In this document: piece by piece, positions 16,713 to 23,886 of the stretch | How positions within the stretch are numbered: the first letter of the stretch is position 1 | Layout of the letters: every line of letters starts with the position of its first letter | Source of the DNA: a virus | Reading direction: 5' to 3' (one strand) | IMG/VR virus record: IMGVR_UViG_3300009151_004347 | Location: 1 to 40,405 of that record | Length of the DNA: 40,405 nt | Notes under the pieces: model-generated | What the model saw: only the letters and a program-made list of their open reading frames with translations | The model's database searches: none | What the model was told of the DNA's origin: nothing | Made by a program: the position numbers and the translations under genes

Positions 16713-17522
16713 ATGATTGATATCTGCACAGTTGTATTTGAATCTGAACTTGACATACTAAAACTACAAGCCCGTAGCATTGAACTTTACTGCCAACACA
16801 TTGGCTTAAAAAATATCTTTGTGATGGTTAACGATTCAAGCACTGTAGATCCTGCCTGGTATGGCGCATTTGCTGATCATGTGAAAATTGTGCCACGATC
16901 CACATTTGATTGTGAGTGGAGCGACAACGGTTGGGTCAGCCAACAAGTGCTAAAACTGTTAGGGGCAGCCCAGAGTGAGAATGCTTGGTGCATGATTGTG
17001 GATGCCAAAACCTTGTTTGTGCGGCCAGTCAAACTGGATCAAGTGCTGGTAGACGGACGGGCTGCCACAGGCAGCATGCCAATTTATCCTGTGTTTGAAC
17101 CCAGCCGAAACATAACCAACCAGTTGTTTGACATAGACTTGCCGGCACAGTTAGGGCCAGGTGGTGTGCCATTCTTTGTTGAACCCAGTTTAACAAGAGA
17201 ACTGATTGCGGAAGTAGAACACAGAACTGGCCAAGTCTTTGGCAACTACTTTCAACAGCAGGGTATGCTTACAGAATTTATCTTGTATTCAGGCTATGTT
17301 TGGTATAAGGATCAGTCATTCAATGAGAGATATCACTTACAATCACGCATCCATCCTGCCAATCTTTGTCATAGTGAAACTGGCATGTTTGATTCAAAGT
17401 TCAACACAATGTGTCGGACCGAAACTTTCACAGTGAGCATACACAGAAATGCGTGGACACAATTGACCGAGCAACAACAACAAAAATATCACGAGCTGTT
17501 GATTGCACGAGGAATACTATGA
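16713..17522 (+). CDS. DUF6492-like glycosyltransferase
   Basis: This 269-residue protein begins ICTVVFESELDILKLQARSIELY, split over the first beta strand and helix. The start and the following VNDSS segment match the glycosyltransferase-like DUF6492 family as I remember it. A CMIVDAKTLF segment near residue 95 supplies a DxK in the place of the usual DxD metal motif. Its stop overlaps the next start (ATGA), linking it to a PIG-L deacetylase and an SGNH hydrolase. The most likely role is sugar transfer onto a phage or host surface component. The specific substrate is unknown. Confidence 0.6.
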   Translation: MIDICTVVFESELDILKLQARSIELYCQHIGLKNIFVMVNDSSTVDPAWYGAFADHVKIVPRSTFDCEWSDNGWVSQQVLKLLGAAQSENAWCMIVDAKTLFVRPVKLDQVLVDGRAATGSMPIYPVFEPSRNITNQLFDIDLPAQLGPGGVPFFVEPSLTRELIAEVEHRTGQVFGNYFQQQGMLTEFILYSGYVWYKDQSFNERYHLQSRIHPANLCHSETGMFDSKFNTMCRTETFTVSIHRNAWTQLTEQQQQKYHELLIARGIL

Positions 17523-18034
17523 ACGCCTTGTGCATGGTAGCACACCCTGACGACTGTGTAATATTTGCCTACAGTTTCATACACAATCATCCCGAGCACA
17601 AATGGACCATTGGATACTTGACTTACACTGCGCAAGACCCACGTGGACAAGAACTTTCAGCATTTTGGAAAGAACGTAGCATTGAATGTGTGTTCTTGGG
17701 ATTTGAAGATCACTGGCATGACAACGAACAAAAGGTGTTCACACGCTGGCCCGAAGAATCCGCCGACCGGGCCTGTTGGCATCTGGCTCGTAATTATGAT
17801 CTAGTGCTTACACATGACGAGCTGGGTGACTACGGACATATACATCATGTGCTGGTGCATCGTGCAGTGCAGTGGCATCCTAACCTGGTGACATTTGCAC
17901 CGCCAGGTCAAGGAACTGTAACCCTCACTTTGCCGCCAGATACATACTCAATAGATGAACTGCCACTGCATGGTGAAATTGTGCGTGGTTTTCATCCTAT
18001 AACACATCAAAACGATTACAAGGAAACACAATGA
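17519..18034 (+). CDS. PIG-L/LmbE-family deacetylase
   Basis: This 171-residue protein begins MNALCMVAHPDDCVIFA, with the zinc-binding AHPDD motif at residues 8-12. A second motif, HIHHVLVHRAV, near residues 105-115 supplies the remaining His ligand. Such enzymes remove N-acetyl groups from sugars such as GlcNAc. The start was set at 17519 because the ATG overlaps the upstream stop; upstream in-frame codons would add 36 residues that do not fit the family. It is coupled by ATGA to both neighbours in a sugar-modification operon. Confidence 0.85.
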   Translation: MNALCMVAHPDDCVIFAYSFIHNHPEHKWTIGYLTYTAQDPRGQELSAFWKERSIECVFLGFEDHWHDNEQKVFTRWPEESADRACWHLARNYDLVLTHDELGDYGHIHHVLVHRAVQWHPNLVTFAPPGQGTVTLTLPPDTYSIDELPLHGEIVRGFHPITHQNDYKETQ

Positions 18035-18840
18035 AATTAATGGTAGCAGGCTGCTCTTTTTCGGCAGTATCACAAACACTGCCCGGCACTGCTTGGAGTG
18101 AACGATTGGCAGAAAAGCTAGGCGGCTGGGAACTGGTAAACCTCGCACGCCAAGGTTGCTCTAACGGTGGCATTCGCATACAGATGGACGAGATCCGTAG
18201 ACAGCAGCCAGATTTTGCTGTGATTGGTCCTACATTTTGGGACAGAATGGAAATACCTGCCAACTCAGTGCCATATGATTGGACTCAAGCACCCAGTGCC
18301 GGTGAAAATCCTCCACTGGAACGCCACTTGCAAAATAGAAAACTGGGGAATGGCTACCGCAGAGAAGATGGCATACGCAATGTGAACTATGGTCGAGAGC
18401 CATCAAACATGATATGTGAAACTATCTTTACCCTTGCGGAAAACTTTGAACATCCTTATAGAATGGGGCGTATTACCAAACAAGCACAAACGGGTGTGCG
18501 CCATTGGATTGATTCAATCTACGACAATGCTTGGAAAAAGCAACAGGATGAGTGGATGATCCGTGAAGGCGTGATCACAATGTTCTTGGATGACATCAAG
18601 TTCTTAGTGCTGCCAAACTTGCTGTGGCCATTTGATCCTGCCAATACTACTTTGTGGCGACAGGCATTTCCTGAACTTGTTCCCGACCATTATATCAATT
18701 TAGACGAGTCACGTTCGCCACAGGCCATATGCGGTAACAATCCGTTCCGGGGCGAAGATCCCGGCTATCACTCAAGTGCTGCTGGTCAAGAAATTATTGC
18801 TGAAAACTTCTATCAGCATTGGCTCACTCACTTCAAGTGA
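18031..18840 (+). CDS. SGNH/GDSL-type hydrolase
   Basis: This 269-residue protein starts MKLMVAGCSFS, where GCSFS matches block I of SGNH hydrolases with the nucleophilic Ser. ARQGCSNGGI near residue 37 supplies the Gly/Asn of later blocks, and GYHSSAAGQEIIAE near the C-terminus fits the His block. These enzymes hydrolyse esters, often O-acetyl or acyl groups on glycans. The start overlaps the deacetylase stop. Its 3-prime end overlaps the convergent minus-strand gene by 13 bases, at a palindrome. The acceptor glycan is unknown. Confidence 0.75.
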   Translation: MKLMVAGCSFSAVSQTLPGTAWSERLAEKLGGWELVNLARQGCSNGGIRIQMDEIRRQQPDFAVIGPTFWDRMEIPANSVPYDWTQAPSAGENPPLERHLQNRKLGNGYRREDGIRNVNYGREPSNMICETIFTLAENFEHPYRMGRITKQAQTGVRHWIDSIYDNAWKKQQDEWMIREGVITMFLDDIKFLVLPNLLWPFDPANTTLWRQAFPELVPDHYINLDESRSPQAICGNNPFRGEDPGYHSSAAGQEIIAENFYQHWLTHFK

Positions 18841-18841
18841 G
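18827..18841. repeat. Palindrome at overlapping convergent stops
   Basis: CTCACTT (18827-18833) and AAGTGAG (18835-18841) form a perfect inverted repeat around one base, so both genes end in a similar HxK-stop. It may form a short hairpin (CTCAC-GTGAG) that slows both polymerases, but there is no T run on either strand. Confidence 0.55.
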
Positions 18842-19883
18842 ACACAACCATAGCTCGCATTTCATCAAACTTTTCCTGGCAAAATGTGTACAGTCTAGCA
18901 TGATTGTGATCTAATATGGGCTTTATTTTTTGCAGTAGCTCTGCATTGTTTTGTTTACTTAGCCATTTGACTTGTTCAAATGCAGCTTGCCAACGCTTGA
19001 CGTCGTCATCAATACTGTCGTAGCTTTCGTCTAACACACTGCTGAATGTTTGGAACCCAAACGAGCGTAGTTTTTCCAACCAATGTGCTGCGCCAAAATG
19101 CACAAACAATCTTCGAGCATACAAGCACTTACCAATCTTTTCTGCCATGAGGTAGCAGTTGCCTTGGTACAATGTTTCAACTAAGATACTGTAATAACAA
19201 CGATTGTATATTTCCCAAGGCGCAATTCCGCTGATAGAATTGTCCAGTTGTTCTTTGACTTCCCATGCAGGATCTAAATTTGGACTCACATACGGCCAAG
19301 TCAGTGTGGATTCTGGAAATTCTTTTTTCAAACGCCATGTTAGTGGACCGTTATTACCGCCTACAAAGATGTCTCTATATGTGGCAATACTTTGATCTAT
19401 CAACCCCGACTGCTCCAGAGCCAGCATTACATAATCTCTGTGTTCACGACGAGCTCCACATAAGCAATCAAACAAAAATGGTCGATCTAGTGGAAAGTCA
19501 TCTCGTGGAGGAGTCCATTGTAGAAAAGTAAAACTCCAGGTGGGTCTGTATACTGTTCTTGGATCTAGAGTTTCGTCAGCATGCAATCCTCCCACACACA
19601 ACAGCCAATTTTCTACACCTGTGATTGCAATCCATTTGATCAATTCAGTTTGTCTGCGAAACTCAATATCGTGAAATACCACAAGATCAAATAGAGTCAA
19701 ATCTAAATTGTCAAATTCAGGTCTGTAGGCAAAATTTTTTGGATCGTTATAGTACACTGGCAATATGGCAATGCGAGTGGATTGTGCCAAGGCAGTTGAT
19801 AAATCCACTATTTCTGAATAATCAAACCCCCATTCAGTTGCTTGATATCCTGGCGAGTAAACACGCAGTTGATTAGAATTCAT
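18828..19883 (-). CDS. Glycosyltransferase-like protein
   Basis: This 351-residue protein has a C-terminal half with an EKIGKCLYARRLFVHFG stretch and then LEKLRSFGFQTF...DESYDSIDDD. Similar stretches (EK...PF, LR.LGF.TF, DESYD.I.D) occur in GT10-like or related glycosyltransferases of marine phages. The N-terminal half is a probable Rossmann domain with no DxD. It starts with ATG overlapping the stop of the upstream minus-strand gene (ATGA). It probably acts with the glycosyltransferase of the next gene. The family call rests on texture and memory. Confidence 0.6.
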   Translation of the reverse strand: MNSNQLRVYSPGYQATEWGFDYSEIVDLSTALAQSTRIAILPVYYNDPKNFAYRPEFDNLDLTLFDLVVFHDIEFRRQTELIKWIAITGVENWLLCVGGLHADETLDPRTVYRPTWSFTFLQWTPPRDDFPLDRPFLFDCLCGARREHRDYVMLALEQSGLIDQSIATYRDIFVGGNNGPLTWRLKKEFPESTLTWPYVSPNLDPAWEVKEQLDNSISGIAPWEIYNRCYYSILVETLYQGNCYLMAEKIGKCLYARRLFVHFGAAHWLEKLRSFGFQTFSSVLDESYDSIDDDVKRWQAAFEQVKWLSKQNNAELLQKIKPILDHNHARLYTFCQEKFDEMRAMVVSHLK

Positions 19884-20902
19884 TGCTGTTTGTGTTGGTA
19901 GGCCAAGTAATTATTACCGTGTTTGCTGGTAAGATGCCGGTCGTCTTCGGCAGATCTGCGCAACCATTTTACATTTGGCTGTCCTGGGCATTGATCTTCT
20001 GCAAGAACTTTTGTTACACCACTAGCTGTAGTAATTTTTTGTCGAATCAAGTCCATCCAGCGATCAAAATCAACAACTTTTTTTGTGTCCCAATCAAACT
20101 TCACGCTACGACTCAAGTCGGGCACAGCATCACATACTGCTGTGTGATAGTCTGGATCAAACCCACCAATCTTGGTCATGTCATCATACATGTATCTACG
20201 TTGCGGTTGCATATGTATTTCCCTACGGCTCATGGTCCAATTTCCAATTAACTCATACTCGGACAACCAACGAATAAGCTCACCTTTGCCCCAAGGTGGT
20301 ACGGTGGGTTCACCAGGGCAGTTTTCAATCAATGCATCCAACCAGTTGCATTTGTGTTTTTGTTCAAGAAACTCACGCATGGCAGTGACATCTTCTTTGA
20401 ACACAGGTACATATTCACTAATAAAGCAGTGTGGCGTCAACCTATCAAACCCAAATGCATTGCGGATGGTTTCGTAATAGCCCCAGCTATGGCGTTCATT
20501 TTCTAACACCATGAAGTTTAATTTGCCATCCACAATGGGTTGATAGTCCTGTATCATAATGCAGTCAGGGTCATGCATGATCATTAGATCGTAGTCAAGG
20601 TAGTCAAGGAACGACAGTTTAATAGCCTGCTGACGCAACCACCAGCCGCGGTAGTCATCTGAGAATACCCAGTTGTTGACTTCAGGGTAAAGTCTGTAGA
20701 TTTCCGAATCGGGCGCATAATCAAAATTACCAGTGTCAATGCCATACTTTTCAAATACGGGCCACAATTCATCTTTGGGCACAGGGCTGGCAATACAAGT
20801 TCTATCCACACCAATAAGGTGCTTGGTAAATTCTGGTTGCAGGCTCATGATAGCATGCGGTACACGATAACGTGCTAGATATAAGATTTTTGCGCTGGTC
20901 AT
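19880..20902 (-). CDS. DUF6492-like glycosyltransferase
   Basis: This 340-residue protein has YDLMIMHDPDCIMIQDY near residues 102-118, a DPD of the DxD type that would bind a metal and nucleotide sugar. Upstream is GWWLRQQAIKLSFLDYL, and downstream CFISEYVPVFKEDV; both resemble the DUF6492 glycosyltransferase layout. The length fits that family. It is the middle gene of a three-gene minus-strand block and overlaps the next one by ATGA. The substrate is unknown; a surface or tail-fibre glycan is likely. Confidence 0.65.
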   Translation of the reverse strand: MTSAKILYLARYRVPHAIMSLQPEFTKHLIGVDRTCIASPVPKDELWPVFEKYGIDTGNFDYAPDSEIYRLYPEVNNWVFSDDYRGWWLRQQAIKLSFLDYLDYDLMIMHDPDCIMIQDYQPIVDGKLNFMVLENERHSWGYYETIRNAFGFDRLTPHCFISEYVPVFKEDVTAMREFLEQKHKCNWLDALIENCPGEPTVPPWGKGELIRWLSEYELIGNWTMSRREIHMQPQRRYMYDDMTKIGGFDPDYHTAVCDAVPDLSRSVKFDWDTKKVVDFDRWMDLIRQKITTASGVTKVLAEDQCPGQPNVKWLRRSAEDDRHLTSKHGNNYLAYQHKQQ

Positions 20903-20913
20903 ACAATTAATTA

Positions 20914-21975
20914 TTAAGCTGTAGTTCCGGCAGCAGATTTTCCGCAGGTGTTAACACACTGATAAGGCCTGCCTTCTGCAATACTGAGTTTGCTCCATGC
21001 TTGTTCTACAGTACTAAACCATTCCAAGCAATGCTCCAATGGATATTGCAATGCATTATTTTCTTGCACCATAGGCGCCAGTTCTTGATTGCCCGGATGG
21101 TTCATGGTGTGTGGATAAAATCCTAAAAAGCAGCAGGGGTAAACAGATCCATCTGCTGCAATATATATTTCTTGAGTGTGTTTGTGAATACAGTTTATAG
21201 TGAGATCTGGAATGTCTTTGTGTGATTGATAAGTTTTAGCATTATACCATGTGATATGACTTTCCAATAGTGCTTCAACAGGCGGAACTTCTCTAGGTTC
21301 TTGGGGACCAATCACGTGACTGAACTCTCCATCTCTGGTAAACACTGGTCCACGGTCACGACCATCATATATGTTTTCAAATCCAAAAAATCCCAATTCA
21401 CGTGCCATCTTTCGGCATTCCTGTTCTTGATGTTGATTGTGTTCAAACGGCACAAAGCGCCATACTGCGCGGCCACCTGCTCGAATTAATGCTTGAGCAT
21501 GATCGATAATTCGATACCAATCAGTGTCTTGTCGGTAAAGTTTATGAGTGTCGGCCATTCCATCGATAGCAAACCCCACTGTGACCTTTGGCAAAGCCAA
21601 TCTACTCCACCATTCTGAATTGCGTAAACTACCATTGGTGTTTATATGCACTGGCACATTATGACTGGCAATATACTCAACTATGTCAACAGCATCACGA
21701 GCCGATGCAAAGTCACCAAGGTTGCCATTGAATGTAATACCCCTAAATCCAAATACCTTTGGCACCAACCCATTTATAGCAGTCTCGGGTTGAATTAATT
21801 GTGCTAACAGCTCAGGGGTTACAATATGCTTGAAATCTGCTAATGATAATTCACAAATTGGATACCCAGAATTGTATTCAAAGCCACGGTAGTTTCGCAT
21901 GCACATAGGGCATCTAGCATTACATCTTGTGGTCAATTCAATGTGTAATCGACGAATTTGAGATAATTTTAACAT
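20914..21975 (-). CDS. Radical SAM/SPASM-type enzyme
   Basis: The start at 21975 (MLKLSQIRRL) is preferred because a TATAAATA box lies just upstream and the extra upstream residues do not fit. The 353-residue product has the radical SAM cluster CNARCPMC, with C18, C22 and C25. A C-terminal half has a CI...EIYIAADGSVYPCCF stretch and further cysteines (CLEWF, CVNTCGK), as in SPASM auxiliary-cluster domains. Such enzymes often modify peptides or complex small molecules. It is not a QueE: it is too long and has the SPASM extension. The substrate is unknown. Confidence 0.8.
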   Translation of the reverse strand: MLKLSQIRRLHIELTTRCNARCPMCMRNYRGFEYNSGYPICELSLADFKHIVTPELLAQLIQPETAINGLVPKVFGFRGITFNGNLGDFASARDAVDIVEYIASHNVPVHINTNGSLRNSEWWSRLALPKVTVGFAIDGMADTHKLYRQDTDWYRIIDHAQALIRAGGRAVWRFVPFEHNQHQEQECRKMARELGFFGFENIYDGRDRGPVFTRDGEFSHVIGPQEPREVPPVEALLESHITWYNAKTYQSHKDIPDLTINCIHKHTQEIYIAADGSVYPCCFLGFYPHTMNHPGNQELAPMVQENNALQYPLEHCLEWFSTVEQAWSKLSIAEGRPYQCVNTCGKSAAGTTA

Positions 21976-21980
21976 GTTGA

Positions 21981-21988
21981 TATTTATA
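21981..21988 (-). promoter_or_regulatory. T4-type late promoter TATAAATA (minus)
   Basis: On the minus strand this is a full TATAAATA ending 5 bases before the ATG of the radical SAM gene at 21975. It lies back to back with a plus-strand TAAATA at 22003-22008 and no SD intervenes. Confidence 0.6.
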
Positions 21989-22002
21989 GCTGTATATTTT
22001 AC

Positions 22003-22008
22003 TAAATA
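22003..22008 (+). promoter_or_regulatory. T4-type late promoter core TAAATA
   Basis: CTAAATAT ends 4 to 5 bases before the ATG at 22013 with no SD. It forms a divergent pair with the minus-strand box at 21981-21988. Confidence 0.5.
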
Positions 22009-22012
22009 TCTA

Positions 22013-22309
22013 ATGCAAACCAAATCAGTTCAAGTTCAGTGCGATGTCTATTGCAAATGGGATAGCAACGACACCCGCTATAGATTGTACATAAACGACG
22101 AGTTGTTTACAGAACGATCTTGGATTTGGAACGGAAAAGACTACTATTTAGAAGAAATAATAACTATTGAAGCACCCCCGGGACACTATAAAATCAAGTA
22201 CGAATTGCTAGAGCCTACAGGCAGTAAATTAAAAATAAAAAACATGCAGGTAACTAGCAAAAATGCTATATTGCATGAAGACCAAACAACATTGGAAATA
22301 CTATCATGA
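22013..22309 (+). CDS. Small beta-rich binding-type protein
   Basis: This 98-residue protein is set to start at 22013 because a TAAATA box lies directly before it; an earlier ATG at 21974 overlaps the divergent gene. Alternating polar and hydrophobic segments (YRLYINDELF, YYLEEIITIE, HYKIKYELLE) suggest a beta-sandwich of carbohydrate-binding type. It is coupled by ATGA to the next gene. No catalytic motif is present. A binding role is inferred. Confidence 0.6.
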   Translation: MQTKSVQVQCDVYCKWDSNDTRYRLYINDELFTERSWIWNGKDYYLEEIITIEAPPGHYKIKYELLEPTGSKLKIKNMQVTSKNAILHEDQTTLEILS

Positions 22310-22524
22310 GAATGAAAGAAATCATGGAAAATGCATCAGTGGGTGGTACCAGTGCTGGTGCTATGGCGCCTGTAGAGTCAGCATTAGGTATGCAATCAAG
22401 ATCAGGTGGAAGCATGCTGAGTGGTAAATATGTAACGGGTTCTGATCCTACACCGAACACGCCCCGGGAATACAAAAGGAATAAACATGTTAGCGGACGC
22501 TTTAAAAATTCTCCTGGCAACTGA
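22306..22524 (+). CDS. Small protein with head-targeting-like start
   Basis: This 72-residue protein begins MRMKEIMENASVGG, similar in form to MxxxEFxxE-type capsid-targeting sequences of T4. The rest is rich in Ser, Gly, Ala and Pro, ending in a basic segment. It overlaps the previous stop (TCATGA) and the start of the Dps-like gene by 38 bases. A small head protein is suggested by the start and by its neighbour, but no function is known. Confidence 0.55.
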   Translation: MRMKEIMENASVGGTSAGAMAPVESALGMQSRSGGSMLSGKYVTGSDPTPNTPREYKRNKHVSGRFKNSPGN

Positions 22525-22930
22525 ATATGCATTCAGTCTGAAGGCCCAGCTGTTTCACTGGAATGTGGAAGGCCCAGACTTTGCTCAGTTGCATGAGTTT
22601 TTTGGCAACTTGTACGAAGAAGTGTACAACAACAGTATAGACAAAACCGCTGAATACATTCGTGCGCTAGGAGACTATGCGCCTGGCAGTTATGAACGCT
22701 TTAGCGAACTAACCATTATCAAAGGACAAGTCAAAATTCCGCGTGCTCGTCTCATGATTGAAGAACTGTTGGCCAACAACGGCCAACTATTGGAACTACT
22801 CAACAAATGCTTTGCTACTGCTGAAAGTGAAAACCAGCAAGGCATTGCTAATTTTATAGCAGAACGTATTGATGCTCAACAAAAGCACGGCTGGATGCTG
22901 AGAAGTTTCTTGAAAGATGATAGAGCATGA
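22487..22930 (+). CDS. dps: Dps-like ferritin-family protein
   Basis: This 147-residue protein has the Dps/ferritin-like core FHWNVEGPDF, with His24 and His36 (QLHEFF) and Asp52 and Glu56 (SIDKTAE), the ferroxidase ligand set of Dps. The spacing from His36 to Asp52 is one residue longer than in E. coli Dps. Dps proteins bind DNA and oxidise iron to protect against peroxide. A good SD (AAAGGAATAAAC) precedes the ATG inside the upstream gene. The phage may use it to protect the genome during infection or in the head. The core motif call is firm; the role is inferred. Confidence 0.85.
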   Translation: MLADALKILLATEYAFSLKAQLFHWNVEGPDFAQLHEFFGNLYEEVYNNSIDKTAEYIRALGDYAPGSYERFSELTIIKGQVKIPRARLMIEELLANNGQLLELLNKCFATAESENQQGIANFIAERIDAQQKHGWMLRSFLKDDRA

Positions 22931-23601
22931 GTTCAGACATTAGATCCATACTAGAACGCCTTGCAGCAGTGGAAGGCAAACTCACACCCACGGATGTCAA
23001 GCATGGCCTCAATTCACAGCAAAAGTCAGTGCATCAACTGCCTGCCTTGTTCAAGCCACATGGCATCCGAGCACTAGGCAGTAAGACAGATCCTCAACAT
23101 CCCATGCACAAGGAACTGGTCGGCGATTCTGTTGAACCTGCCAAAACTGCACTAGAAGAAGCCATGCAAGAAGTTGAAGAAGACATGTTGAGCAAGGTCA
23201 AGAAAGATCTCTCACAGTATCTTGATCAGTTAGAGAAAAAAGTTCGAATTGATCGAGCACTCAAAGACAAAGCTCTTGATGCAGTTGATCGGCACGAAGT
23301 TGAAGAAAACGACTATGAGTTAACCGATCCCGGAACAGTGCATGACATTGAAGACAAAATCAATACCTCTGCTGCCCAACCACAACAACCCATCAAGGTA
23401 ATGGAACTAGATGACGGTGCTGTATTTGAAATACACGGTGATGAAGGAAGCGGATATGAAATCCGCCATCGTGGCCGCAGCTTGCCCAGCAGATTTCGAA
23501 CATCTGACGAAGCAGGCATAGCAGTTGATTTGTTCCGTGCTCACAAACAGCGTAACCAGCCAGAACAAGATCTCAGTCAAGATTACATAGAAGAACGATA
23601 A
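22927..23601 (+). CDS. Unknown acidic coiled-coil protein
   Basis: This 224-residue protein is coupled by ATGA to the Dps-like gene. Residues 75-120 are strongly charged and helical (EEAMQEVEEDMLSKVKKDLSQYLDQLEKK) and probably form a coiled coil. A C-terminal beta-rich part (IKVMELDDGAVFEIHGDEG, 160-190) follows. It resembles prohead core or scaffold-like proteins only in being acidic and helical. No domain is named with confidence. Confidence 0.6.
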   Translation: MSSDIRSILERLAAVEGKLTPTDVKHGLNSQQKSVHQLPALFKPHGIRALGSKTDPQHPMHKELVGDSVEPAKTALEEAMQEVEEDMLSKVKKDLSQYLDQLEKKVRIDRALKDKALDAVDRHEVEENDYELTDPGTVHDIEDKINTSAAQPQQPIKVMELDDGAVFEIHGDEGSGYEIRHRGRSLPSRFRTSDEAGIAVDLFRAHKQRNQPEQDLSQDYIEER

Positions 23602-23602
23602 T

Positions 23603-23815
23603 ATGAGACTTGCTGACTTATTTGAAAATTCCCTAGCACCAGTTGATGTTGCAGCATTGAAACAGGAACTGTCTGCAAAACTAATACAATTTGAACGATT
23701 GGGTGGCATGAGTTATCAATATGCCGACCGTATGATGCCACAAGATTACGAAGCACAGCAATTGCACAGAGAAATTGATTCTCTTAAGAGAAGAATACAA
23801 GCCGCAGGTGGCTAA
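23603..23815 (+). CDS. Small protein with head-targeting-like start
   Basis: This 70-residue protein begins MRLADLFENSLAP, again like a T4 capsid-targeting sequence (hydrophobic pair then Glu). The remainder is an amphipathic helix pair (ALKQELSAKLIQFERL and LHREIDSLKRRIQ). It starts 1 base after the previous stop. A small internal head protein is inferred. A structured, GC-rich 70-base gap follows its stop. Confidence 0.6.
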   Translation: MRLADLFENSLAPVDVAALKQELSAKLIQFERLGGMSYQYADRMMPQDYEAQQLHREIDSLKRRIQAAGG

Positions 23816-23835
23816 CCAAACTCAGCCTTAGGACC

Positions 23836-23882
23836 GAGTAGGCGGCTGCTGCCTGGGCCAAGGAATTCGCTACTCCGCAGCC
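23836..23882 (+). ncRNA. GC-rich structured intergenic element
   Basis: The gap between the 70-residue gene and the radical SAM gene holds two 6-bp complementary pairs: GAGTAG (23836-23841) with CTACTC (23870-23875), and GGCTGC (23844-23849) with GCAGCC (23877-23882). They interlock, so they cannot both form as simple nested hairpins; alternating structures or a loose pseudoknot are possible. The GC content is well above the flanking genes. It ends just before the GTG start at 23887, so a translational control role is possible. It is not a tRNA. Confidence 0.4.
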
Positions 23883-23886
23883 CAAA

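Noticed and set aside
20914-21975. QueE assignment for the radical SAM genes
   Set aside because: QueE is short (about 220 residues) with a different cluster spacing; these proteins have SPASM-like extra cysteines.
21974-22012. Start at 21974 for the small beta-rich gene
   Set aside because: It would overlap the divergent gene's start and the TAAATA box; 22013 fits the box and spacing.
23816-23886. tRNA in the GC-rich gap
   Set aside because: No T-loop GTTCxAxxC or acceptor stem pairing, and too short for a cloverleaf.
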